Origin: Bog-105 sp965277855
GTDB taxonomy: Bacteria > Acidobacteriota > Terriglobia > Bryobacterales > Bryobacteraceae
DNA: 64,000 nucleotides
NCBI GenBank assembly: GCA_965277855.1
Contig: OZ255847.1
Coordinates: forward strand, 3,472,001 to 3,536,000
Reading direction: 5' to 3'
Part shown: piece after piece, positions 43,102 through 49,763 of the stretch
Numbering within the stretch: the first letter of the stretch is position 1
Layout: each line of letters starts with the position of its first letter
The notes under the pieces: model-generated
What the model saw: the letters and a program-made list of their open reading frames with translations, nothing else
The model's database searches: none
Told to the model about the DNA's origin: nothing
Position numbers and translations under genes: made by a program

Positions 43102-43644
43102 TCACGGCCCGAGCACTCGAATATCGCTCAGGTTTCTATAGTCTTCGGCGTAATCCAATCCATAACCCACAACGAACTCATCCGGAATTTGAAATCCGGT
43201 GTATTTCACGTCGACCGGCTGGATACGCCGGTCCGTCTTATCGAGCAGCGTGGCGATAGCTAGCGATTTCGGCTTGCGGTGCTCGAGCATGCGCTTCAGA
43301 TACGTCAGAGTAATGCCACTATCGATGATGTCTTCAACGATTAAGACATGATGTCCTTCGATGGGAACATCGAGATCGCGCGTAAGCTTTACCTGCCCGG
43401 AACTGGTTTTTTCGTTGCCGTAGCTCGAGATCGCGAGGAACTCGATCCGTACGTGAAGTCGCTCGAAGGCGCGTGCCAGATCGGCGACGAAGATGAAGGA
43501 GCCCTTCAGTATGGAGATGAGATAGAGCGGGCCTTCGGGGTAGTCGGCTTCGATTTGGGCGGCCATTTCTTGCACGCGCTTTTGTATCTGCTTGGCGGAA
43601 ATCAAAACCCGCGTCGCGCTTTCGGGCGTTGCTGACTCAGACAT
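43102..43644 (-). CDS. hpt: Hypoxanthine phosphoribosyltransferase
   Basis: A 180-residue protein from ATG 43644 (MSESATPESATRVLIS). The PRPP-binding motif is HVLIVEDIIDSGITLTYL, with LYLISILKGSFIFVADL upstream and PDEFVVGYGLDYAEDYRNL at the C-terminus. It salvages hypoxanthine (and guanine) to IMP or GMP in the cytoplasm. It is convergent with opgC. Confidence 0.92.
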   Translation of the reverse strand: MSESATPESATRVLISAKQIQKRVQEMAAQIEADYPEGPLYLISILKGSFIFVADLARAFERLHVRIEFLAISSYGNEKTSSGQVKLTRDLDVPIEGHHVLIVEDIIDSGITLTYLKRMLEHRKPKSLAIATLLDKTDRRIQPVDVKYTGFQIPDEFVVGYGLDYAEDYRNLSDIRVLGP

Positions 43645-43695
43645 TGACGACAATGTTAGCCCGGAGCGCCGGCGGGCTGCTTGGTACACTGAATT

Positions 43696-43727
43696 TCCAA
43701 TTTCGTTGCAATATCCAATTTCGTTGC
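43696..43727 (+). repeat. Two direct repeats TCCAATTTCGTTGC before the PEP-CTERM gene
   Basis: TCCAATTTCGTTGC occurs at 43696-43709 and again at 43714-43727, period 18 bp, about 22 bp before the ATG of the PEP-CTERM gene and 50 bp before hpt on the other strand. It could be an operator or just a short duplication. Confidence 0.5.
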
Positions 43728-43748
43728 GGTACCGCACATCGGAGAACT

Positions 43749-44396
43749 ATGCTTCCAAACTTTCGCATCCTGCTTATCGGCGCAGCAGCAATGACGCTGG
43801 CAGGTAGTTCATTACGGGCGGACTTCCTCACGATTCCGCAGCCCTCCGCCGCCTACCTGAGCAGCACAACGCTCGCTTCGTTCACCGATCCCGACCAAAC
43901 GCTGATCGGAGCGCTGAGCGTGGGCGCGGAAACGATCGTGTATAACAACTCGCTGGAGGAGTGGACGGTGCCCACAACATGGAAGCAATGGGGAACTCCG
44001 CCCGCCGTAGAATCGGCGACCCCCAGGGTTGGTTTCACGAACGGAAATTCTCTGCTGGGCATCGGCTTCAGCAAGCCGGTTTCCCAGTTTGGCTTTGAGG
44101 TAGGCCCCAACAACCAGCAACCCGAGCAGATCTCGGCCCAGTTCTTCAGTGGAACGATGCTGGTGGGAACGATCACGCTTTCGCCGAGCGGCAGCAACGG
44201 CGCGCTGCTCTATGCGGCCTCTACCTCGACGAATCCATTCACGAGCATTGTGGTCGCCGACGCGGCGTCCGGCGATTTTGCGATTGCCGAGCAGCGGTTC
44301 GCCTTAGCATCGGCGCCCGAACCAACGACGTTCGCGCTCAGCGGTCTGGCGCTTCTGGCCGGGCTGGCGCTCATCCGCCGCAAGCGTTCCGCGTGA
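43749..44396 (+). CDS. Secreted PEP-CTERM protein
   Basis: A 215-residue protein from ATG 43749: a signal peptide (MLPNFRILLIGAAAMTLAG), a beta-rich mature domain (FGFEVGPNNQQPEQISAQFF, GTITLSPSGSNGALLY) like the secreted domain seen in many PEP-CTERM proteins, and the sorting signal APEPTTFALSGLALLAGLAL followed by IRRKRSA. Exosortase-dependent sorting to the envelope follows from the family; no exosortase gene is in the window. Confidence 0.85.
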   Translation: MLPNFRILLIGAAAMTLAGSSLRADFLTIPQPSAAYLSSTTLASFTDPDQTLIGALSVGAETIVYNNSLEEWTVPTTWKQWGTPPAVESATPRVGFTNGNSLLGIGFSKPVSQFGFEVGPNNQQPEQISAQFFSGTMLVGTITLSPSGSNGALLYAASTSTNPFTSIVVADAASGDFAIAEQRFALASAPEPTTFALSGLALLAGLALIRRKRSA

Positions 44397-44403
44397 ACGA
44401 ATT

Positions 44404-45234
44404 TCAACTGGAGCCGGGCAGCAGCCGGCTACTGCCGCTGCCGATGTGAATGTGCGGAGCAGTAGCAGCTCCGGGTACGGCACTGCGAAACGCCAGGTAG
44501 GAAATATGCAGCCGCTCAAGCAATTTGCGCAGCCAAAGGCCTTCCAAGCCGTCCGGATTTAAAGCAACATCGACCCGGTTGCGATGATCAAGTCCCATTG
44601 AGCGGTGAAGCATGGTCTGCCCCAGGGCGCTTACCGGCAGCGGACGATGAAACCGGCGCTCAAACTGAGTGGAAATAGCGGGCAGACCGGCGAGATTAAA
44701 AGGCGCACTGCCGTCGTAGCGAATCATGGAATTTTTCAAAGTTCCGAAAGCGGCGGCTCGCTCCGCCCGTCTTTCCGTTTCTGCCATCGCCTTCAGCTCA
44801 TCCAGCAGCTTGAGCCGGTTACGCGCCAGATCGAGAACGCGCTGCCTCGATAGCAATTCCTGAGTAAAACGATCGAATTCCGATTTGGCCAGGATACCCG
44901 CGCTGAGCAGTCCCCGTCTGTCGTCTACCACTAACTGCTGCCGTGACACTCGGTGTTCAGCCGCCTCGAGCATAGCGTTTCCATCGGCAGCCGTCATGTC
45001 TTCCAGCCGCGTCTGGCTATATAAGGTGCGAGCTAGCGTGGCTTGATCCTGGGCGTCGGCCAGATTCTCTTCCGCCTCTTTTTGGCGCGACATGGGAAGC
45101 GTTCCCTCTGCCACGAGCGCTTTGACCGCATTCAACTGATTTTGCGCACGCTCGACGGCACTCACGGCCAGCGCGTCAAGCGGCGTCGGTTGTTGTGCGA
45201 GCAGGAAAAGAGCAAAAAGTCCTAGCAGCACCAT
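44404..45234 (-). CDS. Exported coiled-coil protein with a possible M15-like metallopeptidase tail
   Basis: A 276-residue protein with an N-terminal hydrophobic signal (MVLLGLFALFLLAQ). Residues about 25-165 are strongly helical and charged, with heptad-like spacing (AVERAQNQLNAVKALVAEG, KEAEENLADAQDQATLA, LLSRQRVLDLARNRLKLLDE), reminiscent of TolC or adaptor coiled coils. The last 80 residues hold SMGLDHRNRVDVALNPDG and APHIHIGSGSSRL, giving S...DH....D and H-I-H, similar to zinc ligands of VanY-type peptidases. The fold and activity are inference. It stands alone, convergent with the PEP-CTERM gene. Confidence 0.6.
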   Translation of the reverse strand: MVLLGLFALFLLAQQPTPLDALAVSAVERAQNQLNAVKALVAEGTLPMSRQKEAEENLADAQDQATLARTLYSQTRLEDMTAADGNAMLEAAEHRVSRQQLVVDDRRGLLSAGILAKSEFDRFTQELLSRQRVLDLARNRLKLLDELKAMAETERRAERAAAFGTLKNSMIRYDGSAPFNLAGLPAISTQFERRFHRPLPVSALGQTMLHRSMGLDHRNRVDVALNPDGLEGLWLRKLLERLHISYLAFRSAVPGAATAPHIHIGSGSSRLLPGSS

Positions 45235-45325
45235 CCGTATTTTACTTGCGGGAGATAAGAAGCCTGTCCTGACGAAAGGCCCGCGAATTGTAGTACGCTA
45301 GGCGCAGGAGAGCCTTACGAGAACG

Positions 45326-45730
45326 CTGTCACGCCCCTCACTTCCCTCTGATTCCGACGCCGATGCCGCCGCTACTGAGCTTGCCAGCAACTGGCCGATC
45401 GCAATCGAGGCCGCTGAATCGAGGAAAGCCGAAAACATTCGGGTACTCGACTTGCGCGACGTTACGACCTTCACCGACTTCTTTGTCATTTGCACCGTTA
45501 CTAATCCACGCCAGGGCCAGGCCGTCTGTGACGAGGTGCAAAAGCAACTGAAAGAGGCTGGCGACTGGGCCGTGAGCGTCGAAGGTTACGATCAGGCGGA
45601 ATGGATTCTGCTCGATTACGGCGACTTCCTAGTTCACATTTTCTCTGAAAGCGCCCGTAAGTTCTATGACCTCGAGCGGCTTTGGCACCCGGCTAAAGTA
45701 GTACAAATTAAAGAACTTTTAGCAAAATAG
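45326..45730 (+). CDS. rsfS: Ribosomal silencing factor RsfS
   Basis: The RsfS core is clear: AIEAAESRKAENIRVLDLRD, VTTFTDFFVICTVTNPRQGQ, VSVEGYDQAEWILLDYGDF, LVHIFSESARKFYDLERLW. It binds L14 and blocks subunit joining in starvation. The core begins well before the only ordinary start codon in frame (TTG 45452), and no ATG, GTG or TTG lies between the in-frame stop at 45299 and that point. I use CTG 45326, 13 bp behind AGGAGAG; the true start is unsure. It precedes hrcA on the same strand. Confidence 0.82.
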   Translation: MSRPSLPSDSDADAAATELASNWPIAIEAAESRKAENIRVLDLRDVTTFTDFFVICTVTNPRQGQAVCDEVQKQLKEAGDWAVSVEGYDQAEWILLDYGDFLVHIFSESARKFYDLERLWHPAKVVQIKELLAK

Positions 45731-45788
45731 TACCGGTATTTGGCGGCTTACACCCTATACTTAGGTAGCGGGGTCTTGTTTACATTAG

Positions 45789-46823
45789 ATGAACTATCTG
45801 GGAGCGCTCACGCCGCGCCACTTCGATGTCTTGCATGCCATTGTGCAGAACTACATCGAAACGGGTGAGCCAGTTGCTTCGCGAGTCATCGCCCACAAAT
45901 ACCCCATGAGCCCGGCCTCGATCCGCAACATGATGGCGGATCTGCTCGACGAAGGTTTCCTGTCCCAGCCCCACACCTCCGCCGGTCGCGTACCTACCGA
46001 ACGCGGCTATCAGAGTTATGTAAAAACGCTCTTCAGTAACCGCATCATTCAGCCGGAGATCGACCGGTTGCATGTCGAACTCGAAAAGGCCGGTGGCGTG
46101 GAAGCCAGAATCGAACGCTCTTCCAAACTCTTGACGGAGATCACGCGCAACTTCGGTATTGCGGCGGCCATTCCCACCGAGAATCAGACCCTCGACCAGG
46201 TGGAGTTGCTGGCGCTCCCCGATCGGCGCATCTTGATGGTGGTGATCACGCGCGACCGCATGGTCCGCAACAAAGTGATCCAGATCGATGAAGCAGTGGG
46301 GCAGGATGAACTGACCTCCATCCGCAATTACATTAACTACAATTTTGGCGGTTGGGTGCTGTCGAACATCCAGCGCGAGTTAATTCGGCGGTTTGATCTG
46401 GAAAGCGCCGCCTACGATGCCATTCTGCAGCGCGTGAATGTGCTGTATCAGCAGGGACTGCTCGATCTCGGAACGATGCCGGAAGTCCATTTCGACGGAG
46501 CCGAGAACCTGATCGGGTTAGACCTCCATCTGACCCGCGAACGGGCTCGCGAATTGTTCCGCGCGCTCGAGGAGAAAAAACGTATTCTGCAGTTGCTGAA
46601 TCACTTTCTCGAAGAGCGCGAAGGCGAACCTTCGATTCAAGTTGGACTGGCGGACATCCACCCGAGTATGAGCGAGTTGTCACTAATCGGGGTACGGCTC
46701 ACCCTGCCCAATGGACTGCGCGCTCACGTTGCGGTACTTGGCCCCATGCGGATGAATTACAGCCGGGCGGTCTCTGCTGTGCTGCATGTCGGGCGTGCTT
46801 TCAAGAACGCCTCGATGCAGTAG
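45789..46823 (+). CDS. hrcA: Heat-inducible transcription repressor HrcA
   Basis: A 344-residue protein, normal HrcA length. The N-terminal winged HTH (LTPRHFDVLHAIVQNYIETG, PASIRNMMADLLDEGFLSQP, TSAGRVPTERGYQSYV) is followed by the GAF-like middle (LDQVELLALPDRRILMVVIT) and the C-terminal block with GVRLTLPNGLRAHVAVLGP and MNYSRAVSAVLHVGRAF. It represses chaperone genes by binding CIRCE. grpE and dnaK do not follow, and no CIRCE repeat was seen before the gene, so its targets lie elsewhere. Confidence 0.93.
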   Translation: MNYLGALTPRHFDVLHAIVQNYIETGEPVASRVIAHKYPMSPASIRNMMADLLDEGFLSQPHTSAGRVPTERGYQSYVKTLFSNRIIQPEIDRLHVELEKAGGVEARIERSSKLLTEITRNFGIAAAIPTENQTLDQVELLALPDRRILMVVITRDRMVRNKVIQIDEAVGQDELTSIRNYINYNFGGWVLSNIQRELIRRFDLESAAYDAILQRVNVLYQQGLLDLGTMPEVHFDGAENLIGLDLHLTRERARELFRALEEKKRILQLLNHFLEEREGEPSIQVGLADIHPSMSELSLIGVRLTLPNGLRAHVAVLGPMRMNYSRAVSAVLHVGRAFKNASMQ

Positions 46824-46835
46824 GTAAGCACGCAC

Positions 46836-47891
46836 TTGCTTCGTATTCCCGGCTATTTTTTGGCGCTCTCACTACTCACCTGCGGCTCGCTCGCTCTGGG
46901 CCAAACCGGTCCGCAAAACGATTCCAGTTACATTGCACCCGATGGGACGGCACACGTCACGCGCGTTGTACCGGTTCCGGGTACCATCAGTCCTGAAGCG
47001 CAAAAGCAGCTCGCTCGTCCTGCCTCGGATGCGCCACGTCATGAAACGATCGAGCAACGCCGCGCGGAAACCGACAAATGGCAAAATCGCGCAGGCCAGG
47101 AAGCTCGCCAGGTTTATCCGGCACAGATCGAAGAAAAAGAAATCGCCGGTGTGCCGGTTCGGATTATCATTCCGTCGAACGCCGCCTCGGACTTGCGAGA
47201 TCGCGTGCTCATCAATGTGCATGGCGGTGGTTTTAATTCCGACTCGGGATCGCTCACCGAGAGCATTCCAATCGCAAGCCTGACAAAGACTAAGGTCGTA
47301 GCGATTCTGTATCGCCTCGCGCCCGAGCATCCATTTCCTGCTGCGGTCGGCGATATCGTTGCTGTCTATCAGCAGTTGCTCAAGACCTATCGTCCGGAGA
47401 AAATGGCCCTGTATGGCACCTCCGCGGGCGCGGTATTGACCGCGGAAGTGGCGGTCCGTTTGCGACAACTGAAATTGCCATTGCCTGCGGCACTCGGTAT
47501 CTTCTCGGGCTTCGGGGACTTCAGCCAGCCCGGCGATTCGCGCGCCATTTTCGCACTCAACGGCTTTTCCGGACCGCTCACTCCACCGTTGCCAGGCGGC
47601 AATCCAGACAGCAGTTACACCAAGTCGACATCTTTAAAGGATCCGGTGCTCTCGCCCATTTTCGCGAATTTGACCGGTTTCCCACCCACGCTTTTCATCA
47701 CAAGCACCCGCGACCTGCTCCTCAGCGGCACCACCATTCTGCATCGTGCGTTTTTGCGCGCCGGTGTAGACGCACAACTCGTCGTCTTTGAAGCACTGCC
47801 GCACGCCTTCTGGAACAATGTGCATTTACCGGAGTCGCGCGAAGCCGACGAAATAATGGCCCGCTTCTTCGTGAAGCATCTCGGCAAGTAG
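46836..47891 (+). CDS. Secreted alpha/beta hydrolase, hormone-sensitive-lipase (GDXG-type) family
   Basis: A 351-residue protein starting at TTG 46836, with signal peptide LRIPGYFLALSLLTCGSLAL. The oxyanion motif is VLINVHGGGFNSDSGSL, the nucleophile elbow GTSAGAVLTAE (Ser), the acid Asp in FITSTRDLLLSG and the His in ALPHAFWNN. It hydrolyses carboxyl esters in the family; the substrate is unknown. It begins 12 bp behind hrcA. Confidence 0.85.
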   Translation: MLRIPGYFLALSLLTCGSLALGQTGPQNDSSYIAPDGTAHVTRVVPVPGTISPEAQKQLARPASDAPRHETIEQRRAETDKWQNRAGQEARQVYPAQIEEKEIAGVPVRIIIPSNAASDLRDRVLINVHGGGFNSDSGSLTESIPIASLTKTKVVAILYRLAPEHPFPAAVGDIVAVYQQLLKTYRPEKMALYGTSAGAVLTAEVAVRLRQLKLPLPAALGIFSGFGDFSQPGDSRAIFALNGFSGPLTPPLPGGNPDSSYTKSTSLKDPVLSPIFANLTGFPPTLFITSTRDLLLSGTTILHRAFLRAGVDAQLVVFEALPHAFWNNVHLPESREADEIMARFFVKHLGK

Positions 47892-47917
47892 CGCCGCAAT
47901 CGGCCGCTGCGCCCCAC

Positions 47918-49006
47918 ATGGTACAACCAAAACACATGCCCAGCTTCAAGGTGCAAACTAGTCTCGTCACGTATCAAAGCGTGGTCGAACGCGGCATCTT
48001 GCAGTCGGCTGCACGCTTTCTCCCGCCGAGCGCCGGCAAGTTTTTCCTTGTCACTACCGAAGACCTCTGGCAGCATCATCAACATTCGCTCGATCCCCGC
48101 ATCACTGCTCGCGCACACGTGCTTTTCTTTCCGGGCGGTGAATCGAACAAGCGGCTTTCCTGCCTTGAAACGCTGGCCGACCAACTCCTCGAAAACGGCG
48201 CCGATCGCACCAGTGTCATCATCGGCTTCGGCGGCGGCATCGTCACCGACCTGAGCGGTTTCCTGGCCGCGGTGTTCATGCGCGGCATTCCGGTCCTCCA
48301 ACTTCCAACTACTCTGCTCGCGCAAGTCGATGCGGCGGTAGGCGGCAAAACCGGCGTCAATCTCGCCGGCGGCAAAAACTTGATCGGCAGCTTTCACCAG
48401 CCGCTTGCCGTCCTGATCGACCCGGACGTACTGGCAACGCTCCCTGACCGCGAATACCGCGCCGGTCTTTATGAAGTCATCAAGTGCGCCATCATTCGAG
48501 ACCCCGAGCTCTTCCGCTTGCTTGCACAACGGTCCGACGCAGTACTCGCTCGTAAACCGGACACCGTCGATGCGCTCATTGCCGCAGCCGTACGCATCAA
48601 AGCCGAAGTCGTTTCCGCCGATGAACGCGAAGGCGACCTGCGGCGCATCCTCAACTTCGGCCACACCATCGGCCACGCCATCGAAGCAGAAACTCGCTAC
48701 ACACAGTTTCTCCACGGCGAGGCCATCGCGTGGGGCATGCTCGCCGCCATTCATCTGGCCCGTATGACGGGCACTCTCTCAACCGGCGACGCCCGGGTCA
48801 TGCGCGAATTGATCGCTCTTTACGGACCCTTGCCTTCCGCCGCAAATTTGAAACCGGAAAGCCTGCTTGCGCGCCTCGCCGGCGATAAGAAAACAGTAGG
48901 CGGCAAAGTGCATTTCGTCTTACCCACCGCTATCGGCCGCGTCACTATAAAATCTGGCATCCCTGACGAAAAGATCCTTGCGGCCATCGCCGAGAGCCTT
49001 CACTAA
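47918..49006 (+). CDS. aroB: 3-dehydroquinate synthase
   Basis: A 362-residue protein. NAD binding: PGGESNKRL, VIIGFGGGIVTDLSGFLAAV, PTTLLAQVDAAVGGKTGVNL; metal ligands: Glu in YEVIKCAI, His in NFGHTIGHAIE and in FLHGEAIAWGM. It makes 3-dehydroquinate from DAHP, the second step of the shikimate pathway. It is directly adjacent to the menG/ubiE gene; chorismate feeds menaquinone, so the pairing makes metabolic sense. Confidence 0.94.
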   Translation: MVQPKHMPSFKVQTSLVTYQSVVERGILQSAARFLPPSAGKFFLVTTEDLWQHHQHSLDPRITARAHVLFFPGGESNKRLSCLETLADQLLENGADRTSVIIGFGGGIVTDLSGFLAAVFMRGIPVLQLPTTLLAQVDAAVGGKTGVNLAGGKNLIGSFHQPLAVLIDPDVLATLPDREYRAGLYEVIKCAIIRDPELFRLLAQRSDAVLARKPDTVDALIAAAVRIKAEVVSADEREGDLRRILNFGHTIGHAIEAETRYTQFLHGEAIAWGMLAAIHLARMTGTLSTGDARVMRELIALYGPLPSAANLKPESLLARLAGDKKTVGGKVHFVLPTAIGRVTIKSGIPDEKILAAIAESLH

Positions 49007-49753
49007 ATGCCGCTTGGAACCACGCCGCCCGGCGCGGAGACCGAACAACAAGCCTCCCGCTGGGTGCAGGACATGTTCGCCGGCGTTGCACCCCGCTACG
49101 ACCTGCTCAATCATCTCCTCTCGTTCAATATCGATCGCGGCTGGCGCAAAGCTCTACTTGGAAGCCTCGCGCCCGTACTCGCCAATCCGAACGCCTCCGT
49201 TCTCGATCTGTGCTGCGGTACCGGCGATGTCATGCTGGACCTGGCGCACGTCTCGCAAGCGCGCATTATCGGCGCAGACTTCTGCCATCCCATGCTTCTC
49301 GCCGCCCAGAAGAAAACGCAGCAAAAAAACTCATCCGCGCAACTCTTCGAAGCGGACGCCCTCGCCTTGCCTCTCGCCGCCAACACGCTCGACGCTCTCT
49401 CAATCGCCTTTGGCTATCGGAATCTCACCGGCTATCAAGCCGCGCTTAACGAGTTTCGCCGCGTGCTCAAGCCCGGCGGCGTACTTGCCATTCTCGAGTT
49501 TTCTCATCCCCGTGCAGCCCTTACCCGAGCTGTCTATGGCTTCTATTCGCGCACCATTCTACCCTTGGTGGGCGGTCTGATTTCCGGTTCACGGGAAGCC
49601 TACTCTTATCTACCCGAATCCATCCGAAAATTTCCCCATGCCGATGTCCTCGAACAGATGCTCCAAACTGCCGGTTTCACTCAAACTCGCGTGCAACTGC
49701 TCTCCGGCGGCATCGCCGCACTGCACACCGGCCTGGCCGCGGAAGAAGCTTAG
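49007..49753 (+). CDS. menG: Demethylmenaquinone/ubiquinone methyltransferase (MenG/UbiE)
   Basis: A 248-residue class I methyltransferase. The N-terminal signature is VAPRYDLLNHLLSFNIDRGW, motif I is VLDLCCGTGDVMLDLA, then LDALSIAFGYRNLT, LKPGGVLAILEFSHP and YSYLPESIRKFP, all typical of UbiE/MenG. It methylates demethylmenaquinone with S-adenosylmethionine; menaquinone is expected in this group. The start abuts the aroB stop. Confidence 0.92.
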   Translation: MPLGTTPPGAETEQQASRWVQDMFAGVAPRYDLLNHLLSFNIDRGWRKALLGSLAPVLANPNASVLDLCCGTGDVMLDLAHVSQARIIGADFCHPMLLAAQKKTQQKNSSAQLFEADALALPLAANTLDALSIAFGYRNLTGYQAALNEFRRVLKPGGVLAILEFSHPRAALTRAVYGFYSRTILPLVGGLISGSREAYSYLPESIRKFPHADVLEQMLQTAGFTQTRVQLLSGGIAALHTGLAAEEA

Positions 49754-49763
49754 TTTTCATTCC

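Noticed and set aside
45731..45788. CIRCE operator before hrcA
   Set aside because: No TTAGCACTC/GAGTGCTAA-type inverted repeat is present in the gap.
47615..48754. 379-codon minus-strand frame opposite the esterase and aroB
   Set aside because: Both plus-strand genes have complete active sites; the reverse frame is an artefact of codon bias.
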